Positions 8,545 to 18,037 of a stretch of DNA of 64,000 bases are shown one piece after another; the stretch's first letter is position 1, and every line of letters starts with the position of its first letter. Under the pieces are notes generated by a model. That model saw only the letters and a program-made list of their open reading frames with translations, had not been told where the DNA came from and made no database searches. The position numbers were made by a program, and so were the translations under genes. Source of the stretch: Sunxiuqinia indica (GTDB lineage Bacteria > Bacteroidota > Bacteroidia > Bacteroidales > Prolixibacteraceae); assembly GCF_009847015.1 (NCBI RefSeq), contig NZ_WVEM01000005.1, forward strand, positions 186,001 to 250,000, in the 5' to 3' direction.

Positions 8545-10416
8545 TCAATAACTTTTTAAACAGACCTTTAAACACCTCATTAGCAAATGCTTTCTATCCT
8601 TGTTCCAAACATACACTTGCATCTTTGATGACGAGGGAATTCTTGTGGACATTTTTACATTTAATTTCAGCTCCTCCCAACCACCACCAGATGAAACCAA
8701 ATCAACATTTTCATAACGTAAATTAATCCCTTCCTTGTCTACCGAAAAAACCAATAAAACTTCTTCAGTACTTAATTTTTGAAAAGACTTATAATCAAGT
8801 GTCACTTCAACTTCAAGAGTTTCATAAAGCTGCAACACATTCGGTGTTAAACGTATAGTCGGGCTATACTCCTGACTGTTATCTAATTCCCACGCCTTGA
8901 ATCCATCAACTTCCCGAACTCTCTCATCTTTATAGCCCTCGAAACTTAACGTTTTCTGATAATTGTCGGATAACACAATAGAATCATTTTTCATAGCTGA
9001 TTTTTTAAATAACTGTACACTATAGTCATAACCGCCTAAAACAGTTACTTTTTCAAGAGGATAAAACGATTTGATCTTTTGAAGATTTGGGTCTATCTCC
9101 AAGGTTTCAAGTTGAACTCCTCCTTCGTTGGGGCCAAAATGGGCATCCCAAACCAATAAATCCCCCCAATTCATTGAATTTGACGGTTGCTGTTTATCTC
9201 CTACTCCCCAATTACATTGATTGATATCATAAGGATCGATATTTAATTCGTGGGTCAATACTGGATTAAAGTAGAAGAATTTCTTCTTTTCATGATTAAA
9301 TCGTATGTAATCAGCACATTTCATTATTAATTGCTCAGTCGGATCTGCTTTAATTAAAACCCTATTTTGAGTAAATAATAGAAATATCTGTAGGCCTCCA
9401 AAAACAATCAAGATAGAGTTATATAAGCGTTTGCTCTTTAAATTCCGATCCAGAAAACCGATCCCTTCAACACAAGTTATTGCAGCAACTGGTATAATTG
9501 CGCCAATAACCCTTGTCAAACCAAGCGAACCTCCAGTACCTTTCCACCACACATAGCTGTGCGCTGCAAAATAGCCCAGCCAACTACCCACAACTACGAT
9601 GTAAAATGAAATATTTACTGGATTAAATGACCTACTTCTAAATATTTCGATAGTCCAAACAAACAATCCAGTTACCAAGAAAAGTAAGAATGGGATACCA
9701 AAAATAAAATGACTGCTCTTAACAAAATGGAATAGGCTGCCACTTCCATAAATACTGTCTCCCATTGAGTATGGCATTTTATTGATCAGCCAAAAAGGAT
9801 CATCAAACACAAGAAATCCGATAAAAGAATATAAAACAGTGCCTGTAAAAAGAAACAAAATCGGTTTAAATTGACGCCTCAGAATAATGGCAACTGCAAA
9901 GACCGGAAAAAGAACATAACCTTCTGTTCTTACAAATGGAATAAAAGAAATCAGTACGACTGAAAGCAAGTACTGGTTTTTATAAAACAGATAAACAGAA
10001 GAAACAAGAATGAAACTGAACAAAATCTCAGTTAAGCAGCTATTCATTAACAAAAAATATACGGGCGCAAATGCTGTCAGTATTAAGACAAATACTGAGG
10101 GAATAACCGAGAATCCTTTTGAAATGGTGTACTTATAAACAATCATGAGGGACAGAATAGCTACAATCAGATTAAACCCTTTTGCAACCTTAAACCCCAA
10201 AATGGTAAAAGGAGTTAGCAAAGTTGTATAAATAGGTTTACCCCACAAATCCAACAATAACTTTGGATGATTGATTGAATACCTAGCTGTTTGAAAATGT
10301 GTTATATTATCTGCACCGCCATAGGTTCCAGTATTAAAAAGAATGAAAAATACTTGTAATAAAACTAAGGCTGAAAAGAAGATATAGAGACTATGCTTCT
10401 CAATCTTTTTATCCAT
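8545..10416 (-). CDS. Large membrane protein, GT-C-like, with C-terminal extramembrane domain
   Basis: 623 residues. About ten to twelve hydrophobic segments fill residues 10-350. The first outer loop has GGADNITHFQTARY and then a KPIYTTLL segment, reminiscent of GT39/GT-C enzymes, where an acidic residue in this loop is catalytic. The last 270 or so residues are soluble and mostly beta-like, with no family recognised; they may form a carbohydrate-binding or beta-sandwich domain. The gene is only 10 bp downstream of the GT2 gene at 10427-11146 on the same strand, so that enzyme is the natural candidate for making its polyprenyl-phosphate sugar donor. The GT-C assignment rests on topology and loop residues only. 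Confidence 0.6.
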   Translation of the reverse strand: MDKKIEKHSLYIFFSALVLLQVFFILFNTGTYGGADNITHFQTARYSINHPKLLLDLWGKPIYTTLLTPFTILGFKVAKGFNLIVAILSLMIVYKYTISKGFSVIPSVFVLILTAFAPVYFLLMNSCLTEILFSFILVSSVYLFYKNQYLLSVVLISFIPFVRTEGYVLFPVFAVAIILRRQFKPILFLFTGTVLYSFIGFLVFDDPFWLINKMPYSMGDSIYGSGSLFHFVKSSHFIFGIPFLLFLVTGLFVWTIEIFRSRSFNPVNISFYIVVVGSWLGYFAAHSYVWWKGTGGSLGLTRVIGAIIPVAAITCVEGIGFLDRNLKSKRLYNSILIVFGGLQIFLLFTQNRVLIKADPTEQLIMKCADYIRFNHEKKKFFYFNPVLTHELNIDPYDINQCNWGVGDKQQPSNSMNWGDLLVWDAHFGPNEGGVQLETLEIDPNLQKIKSFYPLEKVTVLGGYDYSVQLFKKSAMKNDSIVLSDNYQKTLSFEGYKDERVREVDGFKAWELDNSQEYSPTIRLTPNVLQLYETLEVEVTLDYKSFQKLSTEEVLLVFSVDKEGINLRYENVDLVSSGGGWEELKLNVKMSTRIPSSSKMQVYVWNKDRKHLLMRCLKVCLKSY

Positions 10417-10426
10417 TTTGAAAACA

Positions 10427-11146
10427 CTACTTTGTAAATAAATTATATTTCAAAATACACCACAAGGCACGAAAACCGTCCTGCCAATTGATCTTCTTTC
10501 CTTCTTCGTATGTACGGCCGTAATAAGAAATCCCGATTTCATAAACCCGAACTTTTGGTATGCGGGCAATTTTGGCTGTAACCTCCGGTTCAAATCCAAA
10601 TCGATTTTCCTTTAAATCCAAACTTTTCACCATATCTGCCCTGAAAAGTTTATAACAGGTTTCCATGTCTGTCAAGTTCAGGTTGGTAAACATATTCGAT
10701 AGTGTTGTAAGCAATTTGTTTCCAATAGAATGCCAGAAAAACAAAATGCGATGTGGATTTCCGCCCATAAAACGTGAGCCGTAAACCACATCGGCAAAGC
10801 CTTCAGCAATCGGCTTCAGCAGATCATTGTATTCTCTGGGATCATACTCCAGGTCGGCATCCTGAATAATCAAATAGTCACCTTTTGCTTCCTTGATGCC
10901 TCGATGCAAGGCCGCTCCTTTCCCCATATTTACGGGTTGCTGATAAAACTGAATGTCAACTTTTGGATGAGACTCGATGTATTTTTCAACAACTTCAACA
11001 CTGTTGTCTGTAGAACAATCATTTACGATGATCATTTCTTTCGTAAAATCAAATTTCAATTCGACATCAACAACTTTATCCAGAAGCTGCGTGATGGTTT
11101 TTTCCTCGTTATAAACCGGAATAATAATCGAAAGTATCTGGCTCAT
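10427..11146 (-). CDS. Polyprenyl-phosphate GT2 glycosyltransferase (DPM1-like)
   Basis: 239 residues, compact GT-A fold without membrane anchor. Motifs in order: [36 protein letters not shown], the metal-binding QDADLEYDP, and [10 protein letters not shown], all typical of dolichol/undecaprenyl-phosphate mannose or glucose synthases. The expected reaction is sugar transfer from a nucleotide sugar to undecaprenyl phosphate at the inner face of the membrane. It is the first gene of a two-gene unit with the membrane protein at 8545-10416. Codon use looks less AT-rich than the preceding cluster. Confidence 0.9.
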   Translation of the reverse strand: MSQILSIIIPVYNEEKTITQLLDKVVDVELKFDFTKEMIIVNDCSTDNSVEVVEKYIESHPKVDIQFYQQPVNMGKGAALHRGIKEAKGDYLIIQDADLEYDPREYNDLLKPIAEGFADVVYGSRFMGGNPHRILFFWHSIGNKLLTTLSNMFTNLNLTDMETCYKLFRADMVKSLDLKENRFGFEPEVTAKIARIPKVRVYEIGISYYGRTYEEGKKINWQDGFRALWCILKYNLFTK

Positions 11147-11285
11147 TTAATTTCGTGCTAGTAGTTTACGAGTAGCAAATCTAAGAAAAAATAACACGTT
11201 TCAGCGCGTATTTCTCAAATTCAAATAAGGCCCTCTGGCTTTTGAATTCTCCCGTGATCTTTTAACTTTGATAAAAAACTACAGC

Positions 11286-13505
11286 ATGGCTAAATCGTTT
11301 GTGAATTCGAATGCTAAGTTCGGCACCATGCCGGTCTTTCTTACAGCATTGTCCACGATATTGGGAGCAATCCTCTTTTTGCGTTTCGGCTGGGCCGTTG
11401 GACAGGTCGGATTTTGGGGAGTAATCGGCATCATTCTAATCGGTCACATCATCACCATCCCTACCGCTTTTGCTGTGGCCGAAATTGCAACCAACCAGCG
11501 GGTACAGGGAGGTGGGGCTTATTATATCATCTCGCGTTCCTTTGGGTTTAATATCGGTGGAGCTATTGGCTTGGCTTTATTTTTCTCACAAGCCATTTCT
11601 GTGGCCTTTTATGTTATTGCTTTTGGTGAAGCTTTTGAACCGGTAATTAATTTTTTAAACGACAACTATCAGTTGGGAATTGAAGACCGTAGGTGGATCT
11701 CGATTCCTTCAATGGCGATTTTATCCATTATTATTTTAGCCAAAGGTGCCAATATGGGCATGAAAGCGCTCTATTTTGTAGTCGCTATTCTGTTAACCTC
11801 TTTGGTGTTTTTTTTTATTGGCGATTCTCCGCTAAAACCACACGAAGTACATTTTCATTCACATATCCCCAATAACCTGAATTTCTTTTTTGTGTTTACG
11901 ATCATCTTTCCCGCTTTTACGGGCCTGGCCGCAGGGCTTGGCTTATCAGGTGATTTAAAAGATCCGAAAAAATCAATTCCTCGCGGAACTCTTTGGGCAA
12001 CAATTGTCGGCATGTTGGTGTACATTGCTGCTGCCTACAAATTCACCATTTCTGCCAGTCCTGAAGAATTGGTAGCTGATCAGCTGATTATGCAACGCAT
12101 TGCTATTTGGGGTCCCATTATCCCGGTGGGTTTAGCAGCAGCTTCACTCAGTTCGGCTCTGGGATCCATTATGGTTGCTCCACGAACCTTACAAGCTATC
12201 GGATACGACGATATCTTTCCTCAAAAATGGCTGAACCGTTGGTTTGCCAAAGGAAAAAAAGCCGACAATGAGCCTATCAATGGTTCAATTGTCACCATCA
12301 TCATCGCCTTCTTTTTTATTGCGATTGGCGATATCAACTTTGTAGCTCAAATTATCTCCATGTTTTTCATGGTTACTTATGCGGCTATTTGCATGGTTTC
12401 ATTTTTAGAGCATTTTGCAGCCGATCCGGCCTATCGGCCAACTTTCCGCAGCAAATGGTATATTTCATTAATTGGTGCCATTTTTTCCTTCTGGATCATG
12501 TTTCAAATGAATATGCTATATGCAGCCTTTTCGGTAATTATTATGGCCATGATTTACTTCATTATCACCTACCATAGCAAGGAAAGACGCGGATTAAATA
12601 AGCTATTTAGAGGTGTGGTTTTTCAACTGAGCCGACAGTTGCAAATATTTGCGCAGCGGGCAGACAAAGAAGACCGTGAAGTTAGCTGGCGTCCTTTTGG
12701 TGTATGCATTTCGCACGATACTTTTAAACGTAGAAGCGCCTTTGATGTGATGCGCTGGCTTTCGTATAAATATGGGTTTGGTACGTATATTCATTTTATC
12801 AAAGGCTACCTCAACGAAGAAACCAACCAGGCCTCGAAAGAATCTCTGAAACGATTAATCAACCTCTCACACGGCAGCAAAAATAGGGTGTACCTCGACA
12901 CCATTATATCTCCTTCTTATACGTCGGCTATTGCACAAGTAGTGCAGCTTTCCGGCATTTCAGGAAAAGGGAATAATTTGATTTTATTTGAATTTTCGCG
13001 CACCGAACCGGAAACCTTAAAAGAAATACTTCCCAATTACAAAATGATTGAATCGGCCGGATTTGATGTTTGCATTTTAAATACCTCATACAAAAGCTTT
13101 GGGTACAAAAGAGAACTGCACATCTGGATTCGTCCTGATGATTTTGAAAATGCCAATCTGATGATTTTGCTGGGATATATTATCCTTGGACACCCGGATT
13201 GGAAAAAAGGAGTCATCAAAATTTTTGCCTTATTCCCTAAAGAAGATGTGGTTGACAAACGCCAGCAACTACTGGATCTGGTAAAAGAAGGACGCCTGCC
13301 AATCAGTCCCTCCAATATTGAAATGGTTCCCTACGAAAAAGGAAGTCGTAAAAATGTAATTTCGACATACTCAGAGGACGCCGACTTAACTCTAATTGGC
13401 TTTAGAAATGAGATGCTTAAAGGAAGTTTTGAGTTCTTTGATGGTTACGTTGACTTGGGGAACATTCTATTTGTAAGTGCCAATAAGGCCAAGGATATCG
13501 AATAA
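11286..13505 (+). CDS. SLC12/APC-superfamily cation-chloride cotransporter-like permease
   Basis: 739 residues from ATG at 11286 (MAKSFVNS); a TTG 18 bp upstream is in frame but less likely. The N-terminal 450 residues hold about twelve membrane segments with the APC signature region LRFGWAVGQVGFWGVIG and VQGGGAYYIISRSFG. The remaining 290 residues form a cytosolic domain resembling the C-terminal domain of SLC12 transporters. Known relatives move Na/K/Cl or amino acids; the ion specificity here is not determinable by eye. It is followed 47 bp later by coaD on the same strand. Confidence 0.85.
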   Translation: MAKSFVNSNAKFGTMPVFLTALSTILGAILFLRFGWAVGQVGFWGVIGIILIGHIITIPTAFAVAEIATNQRVQGGGAYYIISRSFGFNIGGAIGLALFFSQAISVAFYVIAFGEAFEPVINFLNDNYQLGIEDRRWISIPSMAILSIIILAKGANMGMKALYFVVAILLTSLVFFFIGDSPLKPHEVHFHSHIPNNLNFFFVFTIIFPAFTGLAAGLGLSGDLKDPKKSIPRGTLWATIVGMLVYIAAAYKFTISASPEELVADQLIMQRIAIWGPIIPVGLAAASLSSALGSIMVAPRTLQAIGYDDIFPQKWLNRWFAKGKKADNEPINGSIVTIIIAFFFIAIGDINFVAQIISMFFMVTYAAICMVSFLEHFAADPAYRPTFRSKWYISLIGAIFSFWIMFQMNMLYAAFSVIIMAMIYFIITYHSKERRGLNKLFRGVVFQLSRQLQIFAQRADKEDREVSWRPFGVCISHDTFKRRSAFDVMRWLSYKYGFGTYIHFIKGYLNEETNQASKESLKRLINLSHGSKNRVYLDTIISPSYTSAIAQVVQLSGISGKGNNLILFEFSRTEPETLKEILPNYKMIESAGFDVCILNTSYKSFGYKRELHIWIRPDDFENANLMILLGYIILGHPDWKKGVIKIFALFPKEDVVDKRQQLLDLVKEGRLPISPSNIEMVPYEKGSRKNVISTYSEDADLTLIGFRNEMLKGSFEFFDGYVDLGNILFVSANKAKDIE

Positions 13506-13552
13506 TTCCAAAGAATTACCGTTATATTTGATGATACAAAAGACGAAAAACT

Positions 13553-14035
13553 ATGGAGCGCATCGCAATATTTCCAGGCTCGTTCGATCCATTTACCATT
13601 GGACACGAGAGCATTGTAAAAAGAGCTTTACCCTTGTTCGATAAAATTGTTATCATGATCGGGTTTAATTCAAATAAAAAATCGTTTTTCCCATTGGAGA
13701 AACGCATGAAATGGATCAATCAAATATTTGACGATGAACCCAAAATAGAGGTAAAAAGTCATGAAGGCTTAACGGTCGATTTTTGCAAACTGGTTGATGC
13801 CAAATACATTTTAAGAGGTCTGCGAACCTCATCCGATTTTGAATACGAACGAGCAATTGCTCAGGTAAATAAGAAAATGCATCCTGAACTGGAAACTGTT
13901 TTCCTACTCACAAAACCGGAGCATACTCCTGTAAACTCATCCATTGTTCGCGATATTATTCTACACGATGGCGATGCCAGTATGTTTCTTCCACAAAAAT
14001 TAAACATGAATGAATTTAAGAAAGATGAAGCTTAA
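13553..14035 (+). CDS. coaD: Phosphopantetheine adenylyltransferase
   Basis: 160 residues, the usual CoaD length. It catalyses ATP + 4'-phosphopantetheine to dephospho-CoA, the fourth step of CoA synthesis from pantothenate. The nucleotidyltransferase signature is complete: GSFDPFTIGH (the T/HxGH motif) at the N-terminus, LRGLRTSSDFEYE in the middle and NSSIVRDI near the end, which corresponds to the ISSTxxR motif. The end overlaps the start of the thioredoxin-fold protein gene, so the two genes are coupled. Confidence 0.96.
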   Translation: MERIAIFPGSFDPFTIGHESIVKRALPLFDKIVIMIGFNSNKKSFFPLEKRMKWINQIFDDEPKIEVKSHEGLTVDFCKLVDAKYILRGLRTSSDFEYERAIAQVNKKMHPELETVFLLTKPEHTPVNSSIVRDIILHDGDASMFLPQKLNMNEFKKDEA

Positions 14036-15449
14036 AAAACTCCTTCTTTTTTTCATCTTCCTGATCAGTACTTGTTGTTTCTCGTTTGCCCAACAAAACA
14101 CCACTATTTCAGGATTGGCTGATGATTACGCCGGCTATACAATTAACATTTATCAAACAACCGATCCTATTTCGGAGACGAAACAAGCAATTACTTCACT
14201 TAACATTGGTGCTGATGGATCATTTCATTCAACATTTGAGTTAACGGAAACCACCTATGCCGAAGCTGAATTTGACGCCTATCAAGCCTCCATTTATCTG
14301 CAGGCCGGCGAAAGTTACGAATTGATTTTTCCACCCCTAAAAAGAGTTTCGCCTGCACAAAAAAGAAACCCCTTTTTCCAATACGATGAACTTGCTTTTG
14401 CCACAAAGAGCAACGACCCCACTGAACTGAACAGACTGATTCAACAATTTGAACTGGCTTACCTAAAGGAGGAAACCAAGTATTTCAACGAAATATATCA
14501 TCGCCAATCGAAAGCTGCCGTCGATTCATTGAAAAATCACCTGACGTTACGCTTCCCAAAAACAGGAAACAGCTATTTTGAAAATTACAAATTCTATAGA
14601 ATTGCCTTCGCCGAATTTGCCTTGCAACGTGAGCAACCGGGCGAACTAATCCAAAAGTACTTCATCAATCACAAACCAAATCTTGATCTTCCGCCATGCG
14701 CCCGGTTATTCACGCAACTTTTTTCTGATTACTTCGCTTTTGAAGCCAACCAAATTCGGGGCACTGAGTTTAAACGGTTGGTAGCGCAAGCCAAGCTTTC
14801 AGGCATCGAAGACCATTTCATGACCAACAATGGCTGGGATAAAAACCTGAGCCGTTTGGTTATTTTACAATCCATTAAGGACGCCTATAAACAGGGGCAG
14901 TTCTCGCCTCGAAGTATAAAGCACCTGCTTGATAAAATACAAGATAGCGACTGGGCAACATCAAAAAAAGAGATTGCTCAAAGACTTAAAAAGAAAATAT
15001 CTTATCTGGAACCTGGAACTGAGGCACCAAACTTCAACATGACGGACTTTAATGGTGTAAAGTATCAACTGACTGACTTTAATGACAAATACGTTTACCT
15101 GAACTTTACTCGAGTGGCAAACCCAATCTGTCGTCAGCATTTAGATCAACTAAAAAAGTCGTCGGCTCTCCTGCAACAGAACTTGCACATATTAAACCTG
15201 ATTATGCCGGATGAAGCCAGTAAAAAAGAACTGATACAACAACAAGAATGGGCGGGTGATTTTTTTATTGTTGATAAGCAAACAGCAGATGAATATCAGG
15301 TAAGTACTTTCCCCATGGCTTACCTTATTGATAAAAAAGGGAAGCTGGTTTTCTCTCCAGCACCGAATCCACTCGATGGTTTTGAACAACGATTTTTGAA
15401 TCTCTTAAAACAAAAAAGGATAGAAGAATTACGCCATCAGGGCAAGTAA
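14025..15449 (+). CDS. Exported thioredoxin-fold protein without CxxC
   Basis: 474 residues from ATG at 14025 (MKLKKLLLFF). A signal peptide ends near SFAQQ. The middle region (about 30-330) is of the kind found before TlpA-like domains in Bacteroidota. The C-terminal 140 residues have the AhpC/TlpA pattern (PGTEAPNFNMTDFNG, then DKYVYLNFTRVANPIC and YLIDKKGKLVF). The redox CxxC is absent: only a single Cys (NPIC) remains at the expected position, so ordinary thiol-disulfide exchange is unlikely. The start overlaps coaD by 11 nt, and the 3' end overlaps the tail of the opposing Nudix gene by 13 nt. Confidence 0.75.
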   Translation: MKLKKLLLFFIFLISTCCFSFAQQNTTISGLADDYAGYTINIYQTTDPISETKQAITSLNIGADGSFHSTFELTETTYAEAEFDAYQASIYLQAGESYELIFPPLKRVSPAQKRNPFFQYDELAFATKSNDPTELNRLIQQFELAYLKEETKYFNEIYHRQSKAAVDSLKNHLTLRFPKTGNSYFENYKFYRIAFAEFALQREQPGELIQKYFINHKPNLDLPPCARLFTQLFSDYFAFEANQIRGTEFKRLVAQAKLSGIEDHFMTNNGWDKNLSRLVILQSIKDAYKQGQFSPRSIKHLLDKIQDSDWATSKKEIAQRLKKKISYLEPGTEAPNFNMTDFNGVKYQLTDFNDKYVYLNFTRVANPICRQHLDQLKKSSALLQQNLHILNLIMPDEASKKELIQQQEWAGDFFIVDKQTADEYQVSTFPMAYLIDKKGKLVFSPAPNPLDGFEQRFLNLLKQKRIEELRHQGK

Positions 15450-16063
15450 GGCTTTAGTAAATCTTGCAAATTACCATACGTATTTTGATAAAACTTTTGC
15501 AAATCATCGCATGAAACCCAACGAGCTTCTTCGATTTGCTCCTCAACCTGAGGCACTAATTTTTCTTGTTCTGAATACGTCATCTCGTACCAATGTGTTT
15601 CTTTCAGCACCCAGTTATTTTTCTTTTTGATGTAGGGCGAACGGTATAAATGAAAAGTTGATGGTAACTGATGAGTAATTTTGAGTTTACCAATACCGCA
15701 CTCTTCCTCGACCTCTCGAACTGCTGCATCTTCCGGCAATTCATTTTTCTCAATCTTGCCTTTGGGCAAATCCCACTTGCCCATTCTTTTAATCATTAAT
15801 AGTTTTTGCTTATTATTGATAACAAGACCTCCGGCAGCAGGTATCTGTGTTATATTATTCTTAAGCAATTGCATTAAATTCTGACCGTTTTTACTGATAA
15901 TTATCAGTTTTACAACACATTTACTGCTCTCCAATTTTGAAAAAAGTTTGAAAACATCGACAACGTCCTCAATTTCAACAACATTAATGACATCACCATT
16001 AGATGAACAATCGATTTCATCATCCCAAAACAGCTGATGTTCATTCAAAAAAACTTTGTACAT
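15437..16063 (-). CDS. Nudix hydrolase
   Basis: 208 residues. The Nudix box is complete, starting at GKIEKNE and continuing through REVEEECGI, matching GX5EX7REUXEEXGU. An N-terminal extension of about 75 residues precedes the fold and has no recognised domain. Nudix enzymes hydrolyse nucleoside diphosphates linked to another moiety; substrate not predictable here. The gene is divergent from pyrE with only about 35 bp between the chosen starts, so the promoters are packed together. Confidence 0.88.
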   Translation of the reverse strand: MYKVFLNEHQLFWDDEIDCSSNGDVINVVEIEDVVDVFKLFSKLESSKCVVKLIIISKNGQNLMQLLKNNITQIPAAGGLVINNKQKLLMIKRMGKWDLPKGKIEKNELPEDAAVREVEEECGIGKLKITHQLPSTFHLYRSPYIKKKNNWVLKETHWYEMTYSEQEKLVPQVEEQIEEARWVSCDDLQKFYQNTYGNLQDLLKPYLP

Positions 16064-16098
16064 TTGCCGTGAAATTCAGTCATAAAACAATTAACATT

Positions 16099-16731
16099 AT
16101 GCAAGACATTTATGTAGAGGTAACTAAGAAACTCGTACAAATTAACACAATAAAAATTCAACCATCAAACCCATTTACATGGGCATCAGGGTGGAAGGCT
16201 CCTATCTACTGTGACAACAGAAAGATTTTATCATATCCCGAAGCACGCACGTTTATCAGAGATCAGTTTGTAAAACTGATAAAAGAACAATACCCAGATG
16301 CAGAAGTAATCGCAGGTGTAGCAACCGGCGCTATTGCTCATGGAATGTTGGTAGCTCAGGAATTAGGTTTGCCTTTTATTTATGTTCGGGCAACTCCTAA
16401 AAATCATGGTTTGGAAAACCTTATTGAAGGCGACTTAAAAGCCGGCCAGAAGGTGGTTGTTATTGAAGACTTGGTTTCAACTGGAGTTAGTAGCTTAAAA
16501 GCAGCTGAAGCAATCTCAAACTTTGGAGGCGAGATTTTGGGAATGATGGCTATTTTCACATACAATTTCCCGCTTGCAAAAGAGAACTTTGAAAAAGCAG
16601 GAATTGAGCTGACAACATTAAGCCGTTACAAAACGTTACTAGAAGTGGCTTTGGAATCAGGCGAAATCAAACAATCGCAGATTGAGTCGTTAAATGAGTG
16701 GCGTCGAAACCCATCCGAGTGGGGTAAATAA
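16099..16731 (+). CDS. pyrE: Orotate phosphoribosyltransferase
   Basis: 210 residues from ATG at 16099 (MQDIYVEV), which matches normal PyrE length; the longer frame back to 16003 runs antisense into the Nudix gene and is rejected. The enzyme makes OMP from orotate and PRPP in pyrimidine synthesis. The PRPP-binding motif VVVIEDLVSTGVSS is clear, and upstream AGVATGAIAHG and RATPKNHG are PyrE-typical. A strong terminator follows at 16760-16790, so the next gene is probably transcribed separately or by read-through. Confidence 0.95.
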   Translation: MQDIYVEVTKKLVQINTIKIQPSNPFTWASGWKAPIYCDNRKILSYPEARTFIRDQFVKLIKEQYPDAEVIAGVATGAIAHGMLVAQELGLPFIYVRATPKNHGLENLIEGDLKAGQKVVVIEDLVSTGVSSLKAAEAISNFGGEILGMMAIFTYNFPLAKENFEKAGIELTTLSRYKTLLEVALESGEIKQSQIESLNEWRRNPSEWGK

Positions 16732-16759
16732 GTAAATTACTTTAACAACATATCATTAT

Positions 16760-16790
16760 TCCCCGGACACACATTCCGGGGATTTTTTTT
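16760..16790 (+). terminator. Intrinsic terminator after pyrE
   Basis: TCCCCGGA (16760-16767) pairs with TCCGGGGA (16775-16782) around a 7-nt loop and is followed by eight T (16783-16790). Perfect 8-bp stem plus T-run. Confidence 0.93.
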
Positions 16791-16802
16791 GGAGAAAAAA
16801 TT

Positions 16803-17252
16803 ATGGCACTAAGTAAGTACACAAGCGATATCAAATTTATCGATCAAAACGAAGAAGTGGTCTTTAACTATTTGTCCAATTTCGATAACTTCTCACACTA
16901 CCTAAACGAAAGCGTGTTAGAAAAAGTTAGTCAACAAGTTCCTCAAATAAAGGTTACTGACTTTGAGTCAGACAATGATTCCTGTCGTTTTAATATTACA
17001 GGTATGGGACAATCCGAGATCCGAATTGTGAACAGAGAGCCTTTTAAAACAATAAAAATAGAAAGTTCGGGCAAGCTTCCGGTAGAAATTACATTCTGGA
17101 TTCAACTGATGGCTGTAACGCCTTCGCAAACAAAAATGAAGTTGACTTTGCACGCAGAAATGGGGATGATGATTAAAATGATGGCCGGCAAAAAGCTTGA
17201 AGCGGGAATTAACCAATTGGCCAACATGTTGGCTCAACTCCCCTATCGCTAA
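16803..17252 (+). CDS. SRPBCC (START-like) family protein
   Basis: 149 residues. The pattern of an N-terminal EVVFNYLSNFDNFSHYL helix, a run of beta strands and a long C-terminal helix (MMIKMMAGKKLEAGINQLANMLAQLP) is typical of the SRPBCC/polyketide-cyclase-like fold, which binds a hydrophobic ligand in a central cavity. No catalytic residues are assigned and the ligand is unknown. It starts 12 bp after the pyrE terminator T-run, so it may depend on its own promoter or on read-through. Confidence 0.7.
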   Translation: MALSKYTSDIKFIDQNEEVVFNYLSNFDNFSHYLNESVLEKVSQQVPQIKVTDFESDNDSCRFNITGMGQSEIRIVNREPFKTIKIESSGKLPVEITFWIQLMAVTPSQTKMKLTLHAEMGMMIKMMAGKKLEAGINQLANMLAQLPYR

Positions 17253-17338
17253 TCGGAGCTATTGATGAAAAATTACAACTTCTTTAACCTTATCAGGTCT
17301 TAAACTGTTATCATTGTCAATAAAGAAATAAAGTCGTC

Positions 17339-18037
17339 ATGGAATTATTTAGGAAAGAAGACAAGATGTCAAGCTTAATTGGTGCAAACTATAACCTGCT
17401 ACCAGTCATTAATCGTTTTGGAATCCGGCTGGGATTCAAGGAAAAATCGATTGATGAAGTTTGTACTGAAAACAAGATTCACACAGATTTTTTTCTGGCT
17501 ATTGTTAATACCTACACTGACGAAGGCTATTTTCCGGAAGCTGAACTGCTATCCTTTTCACCGCTTCTGATAATTGAATATCTGAAAAACACGCACCGCT
17601 ACTATATTGAATATGTCTTACCAAAAATTGAACGGTTATTAAACAAAGTTATCGAAAGCTGCACTGAAGATTGTTCCAGCCTAAAAATGATCAACTCGTT
17701 CTATCAGAAATACAAGGCTGAGCTTTTAATTCACCTAAACTTAGAAGACGAGAAGGTTTTTCCATATATCATTAACCTGTACAAAGAGAAAACGCTAAAT
17801 AGCGACGGATCCTCCATTGAAGTTCTGGAAAACGAACATACCAATGTTGAAGTGAAATTAAGCGACTTGAAAAATCTGATCATCCGTCATCTGAGTCCAA
17901 ACTATGAGGACAATACCATGAACGAATTTTTAACGGCTCTTTTTCAATTCGAAAACGACCTGAACGATCATGCCCGAATTGAAGATCACATTTTAATTGT
18001 TCAAGTAATGGAGTTTGAAAAGGAACTGGGAAAATGA
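17339..18037 (+). CDS. Hemerythrin-like (RIC/YtfE-related) di-iron protein
   Basis: 232 residues. A helical hemerythrin-type domain covers about 75-230 with candidate iron ligands in NTHRYYIEY, LIHLNLEDEKVFP, ENEHTNVEV and NDHARIEDHI, in the right order for a four-helix di-iron site. The N-terminal 70 residues resemble the leader domain of ScdA/RIC proteins but lack the paired cysteines. Known relatives repair iron-sulfur clusters after nitric oxide or oxidative stress, or sense oxygen/NO. The stop overlaps the start of the downstream LuxR-type gene (ATGA), so the pair is co-translated. An alternative start is ATG at 17366. Confidence 0.8.
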   Translation: MELFRKEDKMSSLIGANYNLLPVINRFGIRLGFKEKSIDEVCTENKIHTDFFLAIVNTYTDEGYFPEAELLSFSPLLIIEYLKNTHRYYIEYVLPKIERLLNKVIESCTEDCSSLKMINSFYQKYKAELLIHLNLEDEKVFPYIINLYKEKTLNSDGSSIEVLENEHTNVEVKLSDLKNLIIRHLSPNYEDNTMNEFLTALFQFENDLNDHARIEDHILIVQVMEFEKELGK

